A DNA stretch of 64,000 nucleotides, from contig NZ_JAGQBA010000001.1 of assembly GCF_024345395.1 (NCBI RefSeq), positions 248,001 to 312,000 of the forward strand. The letters run 5' to 3'. Made by a program: the position numbers and the translations under genes. Numbering within the stretch: the stretch's first letter is position 1; each line of letters opens with the position of its first letter. Origin of the DNA: Cyanobium sp. Tous-M-B4 (lineage in GTDB: Bacteria; Cyanobacteriota; Cyanobacteriia; PCC-6307; Cyanobiaceae). Shown piece after piece: positions 1 to 8,267 of this stretch. Below the pieces are notes generated by a model, which had not been told where the DNA came from, ran no database searches, and worked only from the letters and a program-made list of their open reading frames with translations.

Positions 1-639
1 GTGGCGGCCCCGCTGCAGCCGCCCTGACACCGCCGCCACCCGCAGGCCCAGCTCGGGGCAAAGACCGTTGAGCACGCTGCTCTTCCCCACCCCAGAAGGT
101 CCACAAAGCACCGCGATACCTGGCTGGGCCAGCCGCTGCAGCAAAGGCTCCATGCCCTCGCCACTACTGGTAGATACCGCCAGGGCGTCGTAACCCCAGG
201 CAGCAGCTCGCTGGCACCAACTGGCCACCTCGTCAGGCGAAACCAGATCCGCCTTGGAGAACAGCAACTGCACCGGCCGGCCCGTCGCCTCAGCCGTCAA
301 CAAAAAGCGTGTGAGCTGGAGCAGGTCCAGCTCTGGCTCCGCCAGCGCCACCACCACGACCACGAGGGCCACGTTGGCCACGGCGGGCCGCTCAAGCAGG
401 CTCTGACGCGGCTCCAGGGCCGCCACAGCCGCCCGGCCAGCAGGCCAGTCGATGCCATCCACCCAGACGCGATCGCCCACGGCGATGGTTTGGCCGCTTT
501 TGCCAAGGCGGGTGCGCCGGGTGCACAAAAGTCGACTCAGGCCGGTGGGCCCTACCTGATCCAGTTCCACCCAGCAGTAATTGGCCAGCAGAGCCACCAC
601 CTGCCCCATTAGGCGCAATCGCCCAGGCTCAACCCCCAT
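1..639 (-). CDS. rsgA: ribosome small-subunit-dependent GTPase RsgA (C-terminal part beyond the left edge)
   Basis: RsgA is a circularly permuted GTPase that helps the late maturation of the 30S ribosomal subunit. About 213 residues are visible. An N-terminal OB-fold-like part contains VGDRVWVDG. The G domain follows in permuted order, with FSKADLV near position 250 as the NKxD-type base-recognition motif and then the P-loop GPSGVGKSSVLNGL near positions 75-115. The RsgA-typical GRLQRGRH stretch lies at the very edge; the zinc-binding tail is outside the window. The ATG at 639 overlaps the stop of the upstream tusA-like gene (629-631), suggesting translational coupling; a second in-frame ATG lies at 609. 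Identification is firm; the exact start is less so. Confidence 0.9.
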   Translation of the reverse strand, partial: MGVEPGRLRLMGQVVALLANYCWVELDQVGPTGLSRLLCTRRTRLGKSGQTIAVGDRVWVDGIDWPAGRAAVAALEPRQSLLERPAVANVALVVVVVALAEPELDLLQLTRFLLTAEATGRPVQLLFSKADLVSPDEVASWCQRAAAWGYDALAVSTSSGEGMEPLLQRLAQPGIAVLCGPSGVGKSSVLNGLCPELGLRVAAVSGRLQRGRH

Positions 640-889
640 GACAACGAACCTGCAGCCGCACGGCCCCTTGTTGCTCCGGGTGATCGCAGCAGGTAACTCC
701 ATGACCTGAGCTCTCCAGCCCCTGGGTCACCTGCTGCTGGGGCTCTCCCCGATCTAGGTCCACCTGCAGGATCTGGCCAGGAAGCAAACGCTCCAGGGCC
801 AGCTTGGTGCGAATGAAGTTGAGCGGACAAGCAATGCCACGCAGATCAAGCTGGGCATCTGGGTTGCCGTCTGCCCAACCGGCGCTCAA
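629..889 (-). CDS. TusA/SirA-family sulfur carrier protein
   Basis: An 86-residue protein of the TusA family, small proteins that pass persulfide sulfur to acceptors such as tRNA thiolation enzymes. The family signature is present near residues 15-28: [16 protein letters not shown], with the conserved Cys-Pro pair carrying the sulfur-binding cysteine. The start overlaps the end of dnaJ by 4 bases (ATGA) and the end overlaps rsgA, so it sits inside a grpE-dnaJ-tusA-rsgA transcription unit. The specific acceptor cannot be told from the sequence, and no TusBCD or TusE genes are in the window. Confidence 0.85.
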   Translation of the reverse strand: MSAGWADGNPDAQLDLRGIACPLNFIRTKLALERLLPGQILQVDLDRGEPQQQVTQGLESSGHGVTCCDHPEQQGAVRLQVRCHGG

Positions 890-2001
890 CCGAAGAGGCC
901 CCCAAACAAACCGCTCTTATGGGGATGCTTGTGGCCCTTGCTGGTGTGGTGGCCGGCCAGCTGCTCCAGCAACTCCCGCTCCTCAGCATTGAGCTTGGTG
1001 GGCAGCTGCACCTTGATGCTGACTAGGTGGTTGCCTCGGGCCACCGGATTGCCCAACTTGGGCACCCCCTTGCTCTGCAGGGTGAGAACCGCTCCGGGCT
1101 GGGTGCCAGCTGGAATCTCTAACGACTCCTGGCCGTCCACCGTGTCTACCTCGATGGTGTCGCCCAAAATGGCCTGGAGGTAATTGAGCGTCACCTCCGA
1201 GTGGATGTGGATGCCATCGCGGCGCAAGCCGGCAGCCGATTGAACGCTTAGGAACACATAGAGATCGCCGGCGGGTCCACCCCGCTGGCCCGCATTGCCC
1301 TCATTTGCCACCCGCAGCCGGGTGCCGGAATCAACCCCAGCTGGGATGTTGATGCGCAGCTTTTTACGCACCTGCTGCAGACCCTGGCCACCGCAGGCGC
1401 CGCAGGGGTCGGCAATCACCTGGCCGCTGCCCTCACAGGTGGGACAAGCCGCCACCTGGGTAAAACTGCCGAATGGGGTGCGAGTGGCCCGACGCACCTG
1501 GCCGGCGCCGCCACAGGTGCCGCAGCTTGTGGGTCCACTGCCCGACTTGGCACCGGAGCCCTGGCAGGTGCTGCAGGTTTCGAGATGCCGAATCTGCACC
1601 TCCTTCTCGATACCAAATACCGCCTCTTGGAAGTTGATGGTGAGGTCGAGGCGCAGGTCATCGCCTTGACGGGGACCACGCCGCCGCGGACCTGCTCCAG
1701 CACCCGCCCCCCCAAAGCCACTGAAGAAGGTCTCAAACAGGTCGGCAAAGCCGCCCATGTCGCCCATATCAGGCGCGCCGCCGCCACCTAGACCCGCCTC
1801 ACCAAACTGGTCGTAACGGGCGCGAGTCTGGGGATCGCTGAGCACCTCGTAGGCCCGGCCGATCTCCTTGAATTTGTCTTCAGCCCCAGGATCTTTGTTG
1901 ACATCCGGGTGGTACTGCCGGGCCATCCGCCGGTAGGCCCGCTTCAAAGTGTCTGGATCGGCGTCGCGGGCGGTGCCGAGCAGGTCGTAGTAGTCGGCCA
2001 T
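886..2001 (-). CDS. dnaJ: DnaJ (Hsp40), type I co-chaperone
   Basis: A 371-residue full-length type I J-protein that stimulates ATP hydrolysis by DnaK and delivers unfolded substrates. The J domain occupies about residues 1-70 with HPD at 31-33. A Gly/Phe-rich linker with GGGG and [10 protein letters not shown] stretches follows. Four CxxCxGxG zinc-binding repeats lie around residues 140-210 ([32 protein letters not shown]), then the substrate-binding C-terminal domains and a basic His/Lys-rich tail. The ATG shares one base with the grpE stop (TGATG), so translation is probably coupled. Its partner DnaK is encoded separately at 46155. Confidence 0.95.
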   Translation of the reverse strand: MADYYDLLGTARDADPDTLKRAYRRMARQYHPDVNKDPGAEDKFKEIGRAYEVLSDPQTRARYDQFGEAGLGGGGAPDMGDMGGFADLFETFFSGFGGAGAGAGPRRRGPRQGDDLRLDLTINFQEAVFGIEKEVQIRHLETCSTCQGSGAKSGSGPTSCGTCGGAGQVRRATRTPFGSFTQVAACPTCEGSGQVIADPCGACGGQGLQQVRKKLRINIPAGVDSGTRLRVANEGNAGQRGGPAGDLYVFLSVQSAAGLRRDGIHIHSEVTLNYLQAILGDTIEVDTVDGQESLEIPAGTQPGAVLTLQSKGVPKLGNPVARGNHLVSIKVQLPTKLNAEERELLEQLAGHHTSKGHKHPHKSGLFGGLFG

Positions 2002-2699
2002 CAGCCGTCCTGCTCCTCAGCCTGGCCATTCTCAGCTGCTTGGCAGCCAGCAGCTTGGGAGCCTGCAGTGACGGCGCCGGAACCAGGCCCCATCGACACT
2101 TTGACCAGGGCGTGGCGCAGCACCCGACCATTTAAGTGGTAGCCGCGCTGCAACTCCTCGATCACTACATCTTCGGCATGGGTCTCGCTGGGTTCACGCA
2201 AAACCGCCTCATGCAAGCTGGGATCGAAGGGTTCACCCTCTACACGCATTGGTGAAACCCCCAGCTGCTTGAACACATCCACCAGCTGCTTGTAGAGGCC
2301 CTGATAGCTGCGATGCAACGCCTGAGCTTCCTCGTGCTGGGGATTCAACTGCTGCCTTGCCCGGTCGAAGTTGTCGACCACCGGCAAAATTTCACCCAAA
2401 GTGGAGCAGGTGATCTGGAGGCGTAGGTCTTCGCTGTCGCGGCTTTGGCGCTTGCGGAAGTTGTCGAAGTCGGCAGCCAGGCGCATGTATTGGCCGTTGA
2501 GGCCCTCATGCTCTGCCTTGAGTGCAGCCAGCTGGCCAGCCAGATCGGAACCCTGATCAGAAATCTGGTCAGAGCCTGCCTCCTGGCCTGCCTCAATCTC
2601 CGGAGTAGCCGGAATCTCGCTGGGATCAGCTGCCTGGGGCGCCCCAGCTCCCAGGTTGCTGTCACCGCTCATCGAGGTGTCACCGCTCATGGCTGACAA
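2001..2699 (-). CDS. grpE: GrpE nucleotide exchange factor
   Basis: A 232-residue GrpE, the nucleotide exchange factor that resets DnaK. A disordered acidic/Gln-rich N-terminus of about 55 residues leads into the long dimer-forming helix (around [18 protein letters not shown]). The GrpE core follows with DFDNFRKRQ and [10 protein letters not shown]. The C-terminal beta domain carries the signature [16 protein letters not shown]. The tail after this is Gly/Ala/Gln-rich and longer than in E. coli. Three in-frame ATGs (2699, 2690, 2672) make the exact start uncertain. It heads the grpE-dnaJ-tusA-rsgA unit and is divergent from pilB with 79 bp between them. I saw no CIRCE element upstream. Confidence 0.93.
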   Translation of the reverse strand: MSAMSGDTSMSGDSNLGAGAPQAADPSEIPATPEIEAGQEAGSDQISDQGSDLAGQLAALKAEHEGLNGQYMRLAADFDNFRKRQSRDSEDLRLQITCSTLGEILPVVDNFDRARQQLNPQHEEAQALHRSYQGLYKQLVDVFKQLGVSPMRVEGEPFDPSLHEAVLREPSETHAEDVVIEELQRGYHLNGRVLRHALVKVSMGPGSGAVTAGSQAAGCQAAENGQAEEQDG

Positions 2700-2778
2700 G
2701 GTCGGACTTTGGTTCTAGACATGTTGAAGCTCAAGGCCTACCTCCCACAAGCGGCGGAAGCCCGCACCTTCTGGCTCC

Positions 2779-4608
2779 ATGACCCTCACCCCTTCCCGCC
2801 CCGTCCCTGAAGCCAGCAGCGAAGAGCAGCAGCGTCTAGAGGTTGAGCTACTGATTGGTGAGCCGGTGCTGCAAGCAATCGAGTTGCAGGCCCTTGGTCA
2901 AGACTTACTTTTTACGGGCAAAGGGCTGCCAGAGGCGCGCTGGCGCGAACTGGGCGCCTTGCCCCTTCAAGAAGCCAATGGAAGATTGGTAGTTGCCGTA
3001 CCGAGCAACTGGGGGCCCCAGCAACGCCAGAATTTAAGTGAGGAATTGCAACGTGCCGGCTTCAACGCGGAGCTGAAGTTGGCCTTAGCGACAAATCTCA
3101 CAACTGCGCTCACGCCAAAAGCACCAACTCCTTCTCCCGCAGCCTCCAGACCAGCCCAACCACGACCACCTGCAAGCTTTAACGCCCCCCGCTCCTTAAC
3201 CAAAGACCTAGGCATCCCGGGCACCTCCGAAGGACAGCGGCAAGAGGTCGCCGATGTCGAAGATCTGGAGATCAATGCGGCAGCTGCCAGCAGCAGTGCC
3301 AATGCGTCACCAATCGTCAGCTTGGTGGACCGGATCCTGATCGAGGCTCTTACCTCTGGAGCCAGTGATATTCACGTGGAACCCCAGGAAAACACCCTGG
3401 AAATCCGCTTTCGCCTCGACGGTGTACTGCAGAAGCACTTTGAGGATCTGCCAAAGAGCCTGACGCCGGCCGTGACATCACGCATCAAAATCATGGCGGA
3501 GCTGGACATCGCCGAACGGCGATTGCCTCAAGACGGCCGCATCAGGCGCATGTTCCGCGGCCGCAAAATGGATTTCCGGGTTAGCACTTTACCCAGCCGT
3601 AACGGTGAAAAAATATGCTTGCGCCTACTCGACAGCGGCGCCACCCAGCTCGGCCTGGAAACCCTGATCACCGATGCGGATGCCCGCAGAACCCTGCGGG
3701 AGCTTGGATCTAAGCCCTACGGAATGATTCTGGTAACGGGCCCGACCGGCTCGGGCAAATCGACCACCCTCTACGCCCTACTGGCTGAGCGCAACGATCC
3801 AGGCATCAACATTTCGACGGTTGAAGACCCAATCGAATACACCCTGCATGGCATCACCCAAACCCAAGTAAACCGAGAGAAGGGGCTCGATTTCAGTACG
3901 GCGCTACGTGCCTTCATGCGCCAGGATCCCGACGTTTTGCTGGTGGGAGAAACCCGCGACCTGGAGACCGCCAAAACGGCGATCGAGGCCGCACTTACCG
4001 GCCACCTAGTGATGACCACCCTGCACTGCAACGACGCAGCCAGCGCCATCGCCCGCCTCGATGAAATGGGTGTGGAGCCCTTCATGGTGAGCGCATCCCT
4101 GCTGGGCATCGTGTCCCAGCGGCTGCTGCGACGGGTGTGCTCGGCCTGCCGAATCAGCTACACCCCCAACCCGGAAGAACTGGCGCGTTTTGGTCTTTTG
4201 AGTAGCCACGAAACCGAGGTGACCTTCTTCAGGGCCAACACCCAGAACCGCAACCAGGAAGGCTGCTGCCCTGCTTGCAACGGTGCGGGCTACAAAGGAA
4301 GGGTTGGAGTTTACGAAATCCTGCGCATGACGGACACCTTGGCAGCAGCTGTCGCCAAGAGGGAAACCACCGATGTACTGCGACGAATGGCGCTTGAAAA
4401 CGGCATGAAAACCCTTTTGGGCTACGGGCTGCAGCTAGTGCGCGAAGGTCACACAACCCTGGCCGAGGTCGAACGGATGCTGCTCACTGATTCGGGGCTG
4501 GAATCAGAACGCCGCTCCAAGTCACTGAGCACCCTCACCTGCAGCAGCTGCGGCGCCGGGCTCCATGACGATTGGCTCGAATGTCCCTACTGTCTAACCA
4601 GCCGCTGA
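2779..4608 (+). CDS. pilB: PilB/GspE type IV pilus extension ATPase with an extra C-terminal zinc ribbon
   Basis: A 609-residue secretion ATPase that powers assembly of type IV pili at the cytoplasmic face. An N-terminal MshEN-like region and a Pro/Ala-rich linker precede the ATPase core. Visible motifs are Walker A GPTGSGKS at 321-328, the Asp box VEDPIEYT, Walker B DPDVLLVGETRD near 383, and the His box TGHLVMTTLH. The family's internal tetracysteine site is present (CSAC from 454, CPAC further on). The last 22 residues add a second pair of CxxC motifs (C588, C591, C602, C605), which I do not know from standard PilB. It is followed after 7 bp by pilT and then pilC, an apparent operon without pilins or pilMNOPQ nearby. 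Confidence 0.93.
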   Translation: MTLTPSRPVPEASSEEQQRLEVELLIGEPVLQAIELQALGQDLLFTGKGLPEARWRELGALPLQEANGRLVVAVPSNWGPQQRQNLSEELQRAGFNAELKLALATNLTTALTPKAPTPSPAASRPAQPRPPASFNAPRSLTKDLGIPGTSEGQRQEVADVEDLEINAAAASSSANASPIVSLVDRILIEALTSGASDIHVEPQENTLEIRFRLDGVLQKHFEDLPKSLTPAVTSRIKIMAELDIAERRLPQDGRIRRMFRGRKMDFRVSTLPSRNGEKICLRLLDSGATQLGLETLITDADARRTLRELGSKPYGMILVTGPTGSGKSTTLYALLAERNDPGINISTVEDPIEYTLHGITQTQVNREKGLDFSTALRAFMRQDPDVLLVGETRDLETAKTAIEAALTGHLVMTTLHCNDAASAIARLDEMGVEPFMVSASLLGIVSQRLLRRVCSACRISYTPNPEELARFGLLSSHETEVTFFRANTQNRNQEGCCPACNGAGYKGRVGVYEILRMTDTLAAAVAKRETTDVLRRMALENGMKTLLGYGLQLVREGHTTLAEVERMLLTDSGLESERRSKSLSTLTCSSCGAGLHDDWLECPYCLTSR

Positions 4609-4615
4609 GCGCCCC

Positions 4616-5695
4616 ATGGCCGTGATGATTGAAGACTTGATGACCCAGCTTGTGAAGGATGGCGGCAGTGATCTCCATATCAGTGCAGGCCTACCTCCCT
4701 ATGGAAGGTTCAACGGTCAACTCAGGCCAATACATGATGATTCCTTGGACGAAGAAAGCTGCAATAAACTAATCTTCTCGATGCTAAATAATGCCCAGCG
4801 CAAGCAGCTAGAGCAAACCTGGGAATTAGATTGCGCCTATGGCCTTAAAGGGATCGCCCGCTTCAGGGTTAATGTTTATCGCCAAAGGGGTACCTACGCG
4901 GCCTGCCTGCGAGCCCTTGGCAACAGCGTGCCCACGCTAGAAAGCCTGGGACTACCACCGATTGTGGAGGAAATAAGCCATATGCCCAAAGGGCTGGTTC
5001 TGGTAACAGGCCCCACCGGCTCAGGCAAAACCACAACCTTGGCGGCCATACTCGAACACATAAATCAAACCCGAGCAGAACATATATTGACCATTGAAGA
5101 TCCAATTGAATTCACATATAAACCGGTAAAAAGTGTCATCCATCAACGCCAGCTCAACGATGACACCCGCAGTTTTGCCAATGCCCTAAAGGCAGCCCTT
5201 CGGGAAGATCCCGATGTAATCCTGGTGGGTGAGCTCCGAGATCTGGACACCATCCAATTAGCAATTACGGCAGCTGAGACCGGTCACCTGGTATTCGGCA
5301 CGCTGCACACCAGTTCGGCCGCCCAGACCGTGGACCGCATGGTGGATGTTTTTCCTCCCACCCAGCAAACCCAGATTCGGGTCCAGCTAAGCAGCAGCCT
5401 TGTGGCCGTTTTTGCCCAGACCCTGTGCAAACGGCACAATCCAAGCCCCGGCCAATTTGGACGCGTCATGGCCCAGGAGATCATGATCAATACACCAGCC
5501 ACCGCAAACCTGATCAGGGAAGGTAAAACCGCTCAGCTTTACTCTGCAATTCAGACAGGCGGTCAACTATCAATGCAAACGCTGGAAAAAGCCCTAGGGG
5601 ATCTGGTGCTCAGCAACCAAGTCACGATGGATGAAGCCCTAGTAAAAACCTCAAAGCCTGAAGAGCTGAAACGCTTAGTCAACCAACTGGGCTGA
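4616..5695 (+). CDS. pilT: PilT type IV pilus retraction ATPase
   Basis: A 359-residue PilT, the hexameric ATPase that disassembles type IV pili and drives twitching and DNA uptake. The N-terminal PAS-like domain is followed by the RecA-like ATPase with Walker A GPTGSGKT at 132-139, the Asp box TIEDPIEFTY, Walker B REDPDVILVGELRDL and the His box TGHLVFGTLHT. The C-terminal helices include NLIREGKTAQLYSAIQTG, the region essential for retraction in PilT proteins. The length is normal for the family. It starts 7 bp after pilB, and pilC follows 24 bp downstream. Divergence from PilB (no tetracysteine site) supports PilT over a second extension ATPase. Confidence 0.94.
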   Translation: MAVMIEDLMTQLVKDGGSDLHISAGLPPYGRFNGQLRPIHDDSLDEESCNKLIFSMLNNAQRKQLEQTWELDCAYGLKGIARFRVNVYRQRGTYAACLRALGNSVPTLESLGLPPIVEEISHMPKGLVLVTGPTGSGKTTTLAAILEHINQTRAEHILTIEDPIEFTYKPVKSVIHQRQLNDDTRSFANALKAALREDPDVILVGELRDLDTIQLAITAAETGHLVFGTLHTSSAAQTVDRMVDVFPPTQQTQIRVQLSSSLVAVFAQTLCKRHNPSPGQFGRVMAQEIMINTPATANLIREGKTAQLYSAIQTGGQLSMQTLEKALGDLVLSNQVTMDEALVKTSKPEELKRLVNQLG

Positions 5696-5719
5696 TGAAC
5701 TACTAAGAACTCCTAAGCC

Positions 5720-6979
5720 ATGCCTGCCTTCGTTGCCACTTACGTCAATCCTCAAGGCAAGTCAGTGCTTGTGGATATTGAGGCGCCCGATCCAGCCCAG
5801 GCCAAGCGCAGCTTGAGGCTGCGAGGCATCAGAGCCATTGAAATCAAGGCCAAGCCAAAAGCCACGGCAACGGGATCGAGTGCAGCAAGCCAACTCAATA
5901 AACAACTTAAGTTTTCCAAGTTGAGTGAGCTTCTGGAAGCCAAACCCGGAATCAAGGACAAGGCTGTCTTTGCCAGCAAAATGTCTGCCTTGATCAATGC
6001 TGGTGTGCCGATCGTGCGCAGCATCGATCTAATGGCCTCCCAGCAAAAGATGCCGCTGTTCAAGCGCGCCCTTCAATCAATAAGCTTGGAAGTTAATCAA
6101 GGCATCTCTTTTGGCGAAGCGTTGCGTCGCTGGCCCAAGGTCTTCGACAAGCTCAGCGTAGCGATGGTGGAAGCCGGAGAGGCTGGCGGTGTACTGGATG
6201 ACACCCTCAAGAGACTCGCGAAACTACTTGAGGATAACGCCAAACTCCAGAACCAAATTAAGGGTGCCTTGGCCTATCCAGTAGCGGTACTTTTCATCGC
6301 AGTTGCAGTCTTCCTAGGCATGACGATCTTCATCATTCCTACTTTCGCTGGAATTTTCGAGGATCTCGGAGCGAAACTTCCTTGGTTCACCCAAATGCTT
6401 GTCGACCTAAGCAAATTGCTGAGATCACCATTTTCCCTCTATTTGATTGTAGCAATTATAATAGCTGTTTTTCTTTTTGGCCGATTCTATGCAACCCCAA
6501 TCGGTCGACGCAGGGTCGATGCTCTAATTCTCAAGATTCCCCTGTTCGGAGATTTGATTCAAAAAACAGCTACCGCACAGTTTTGTAGAACTTTTAGCTC
6601 CCTGTCCAAGGCAGGAGTTCCAATCCTGTCGTCTTTGGATATTGTTCGTGAAACTGCGGGAAATGTAATTGTTTCAGATGCAATCAACATCGGTCGGCAG
6701 GAAGTACTCCAAGGCATTCCCCTCAGCGTCGCACTGGGCACACTTAAAGTGTTTCCAGATTTGGCAATTAGCATGCTTTCCATTGGGGAAGAGACGGGGG
6801 AGATGGATGCCATGCTTTCGAAAGTTGCTGATTTTTATGAAGACGAGGTTGAGACAACCGTCAAAGCTCTCACCTCCATGCTTGAACCCGCCATGATAGT
6901 TTTAGTGGGTGGGATTGTTGCTTCAATTTTGGTCGCTATGTACTTGCCAATGTTTTCCATATTCGACGAAATCAAATAA
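5720..6979 (+). CDS. pilC: PilC type IV pilus inner-membrane platform protein
   Basis: A 419-residue GspF/PilC protein that forms the membrane platform through which PilB and PilT act on the pilus. An N-terminal cytoplasmic part of about 90 residues precedes two T2SSF domains, each starting with a similar signature (FASKMSALINAGVPIVRSID and FCRTFSSLSKAGVPILSSLD). Three hydrophobic segments are clear: AVLFIAVAVFLGMTIFIIPT, LYLIVAIIIAVFLFG, and near the end PAMIVLVGGIVASILVAMYL. It completes the pilB-pilT-pilC block. Base composition falls in its second half relative to the neighbours. It is convergent with the flavoprotein gene, 22 bp apart, with no obvious terminator between them. Confidence 0.94.
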   Translation: MPAFVATYVNPQGKSVLVDIEAPDPAQAKRSLRLRGIRAIEIKAKPKATATGSSAASQLNKQLKFSKLSELLEAKPGIKDKAVFASKMSALINAGVPIVRSIDLMASQQKMPLFKRALQSISLEVNQGISFGEALRRWPKVFDKLSVAMVEAGEAGGVLDDTLKRLAKLLEDNAKLQNQIKGALAYPVAVLFIAVAVFLGMTIFIIPTFAGIFEDLGAKLPWFTQMLVDLSKLLRSPFSLYLIVAIIIAVFLFGRFYATPIGRRRVDALILKIPLFGDLIQKTATAQFCRTFSSLSKAGVPILSSLDIVRETAGNVIVSDAINIGRQEVLQGIPLSVALGTLKVFPDLAISMLSIGEETGEMDAMLSKVADFYEDEVETTVKALTSMLEPAMIVLVGGIVASILVAMYLPMFSIFDEIK

Positions 6980-7001
6980 ATTCTTTTCTGTTAGATCTTT
7001 T

Positions 7002-8261
7002 TCAATCCGCTGCTAGTGCCTGGCCAGCCAGCCAGCCGCTGCTCCAGCAGTGCTGGAAGTTGAACCCCCCCGTCACCCCGTCCACATCCAAGAGTTCGCC
7101 CACCAAATAAAGACCAGGCTGCTGGCGGCTCTCCATCGTCGCCAGGTTCACCTCACCAAGAGGAATGCCCCCTGCCGTCACGAATTCTTCGCCGAAGGGG
7201 CCCCGCCCGGTAATGGCCAGCCGGGTATCACGCAACGCCGATACCAACAGCTGCTGGTGCCGCTTAGCAAGGTCAGCCCAGCGCTGCTGAGGATCTAAGC
7301 CATGGCGCTGCAACAGGGCCAGCCACAGGCGCCGGCTAAGGGCGGGCCAGGGGCGCCAGTTGGCTAGTTGCCGCTTGGCCTGGTCTCGCTTGGCCTCGGC
7401 AAACAAGCCCTCAAGATCCTGCTGGGACAGGCCGCCACTCCAATCAAGGCGCAGCTCGCCCCGATAGCCGCTGGCCTTGAGGGCGCGGGCAGCAAAAGCC
7501 GTGAGCCGCAGGGTGGCTGGACCGGACAGACCCCAATGGGTGATCAGCACCGGGCCCCGCTGGCGAAAAGGCTGGCCAGCCCGAGCGGCCTGGGGCTCCT
7601 GGGGCAGATGCAAAGCCAGCTCCACCGGATCCATCACCACTCCGGCCAGCTCGAGCAGGGGATCGCCGGCCAAAGCCAACGTGAATAGGGACGGCACAGG
7701 CGCCACCAGCCCGTGGCCTAAAGCGGCCGCCAGCTGACGGCCGCTGGGATGGCTGCCGGTGGCAAGCACCAACCGATCAGCTCTGATCGCCCCACCGCCC
7801 CGTACCAGCAGGTCAAAACCACCGGCAGCAGCTGCCGCGGCCCGCTGCAAGCTCACCCCCGTGTGCAGCTGCACCCCGGCCTGGAGGGCTGCTCGGCGCA
7901 GGGTGGCTGCCACCGATTCGGAACGGTTTGAACGGGGAAATAGGCGTCCGTCCGGCTCCTCCACCAGCTCGAGGCCATGGTCAGCAAACCAGGCGACGGC
8001 ATCGCCAGGAGCAAAGCGCGAAAAGGGACCCCGCAGGGCTTGGCCGCCCCGGGGATAGTGCCCCACCAACGCCCGAGGATCCCAGCAGGCATGGGTGACA
8101 TTGCAGCGCCCACCGCCACTGATCAACACCTTGTGCAACGGCTCGGTGGTGGCTTCCAGCAGGGCGATATCGCCGAGGCCGGCCTCAGCAGCACAGATGG
8201 CGGCCATGAAGCCGGCGGCACCGCCACCGGCCACGACAACGGCAGCATGAATTGGCAGCAT
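7002..8261 (-). CDS. BaiN/RdsA-like FAD-dependent oxidoreductase (HI0933 family)
   Basis: A flavoprotein of the HI0933/BaiN family, about 419 residues from the chosen start. The N-terminus carries the FAD-binding GGGAAGFMAA motif right after a hydrophobic strand, then SGGGRCNVTHA, typical of this family. A middle insertion domain follows, and the C-terminal FAD motif appears as GGFNFQHCWSSGWLAGQA. The substrate is unknown for most members; some act in rRNA dihydrouridine synthesis (RdsA, as I recall). I chose the ATG at 8261 because it lies 10 residues before the glycine motif; longer in-frame starts would run into dusA. The dusA start lies only 6 bp away on the other strand. Confidence 0.85.
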   Translation of the reverse strand: MLPIHAAVVVAGGGAAGFMAAICAAEAGLGDIALLEATTEPLHKVLISGGGRCNVTHACWDPRALVGHYPRGGQALRGPFSRFAPGDAVAWFADHGLELVEEPDGRLFPRSNRSESVAATLRRAALQAGVQLHTGVSLQRAAAAAAGGFDLLVRGGGAIRADRLVLATGSHPSGRQLAAALGHGLVAPVPSLFTLALAGDPLLELAGVVMDPVELALHLPQEPQAARAGQPFRQRGPVLITHWGLSGPATLRLTAFAARALKASGYRGELRLDWSGGLSQQDLEGLFAEAKRDQAKRQLANWRPWPALSRRLWLALLQRHGLDPQQRWADLAKRHQQLLVSALRDTRLAITGRGPFGEEFVTAGGIPLGEVNLATMESRQQPGLYLVGELLDVDGVTGGFNFQHCWSSGWLAGQALAAD

Positions 8262-8267
8262 GGGGAG

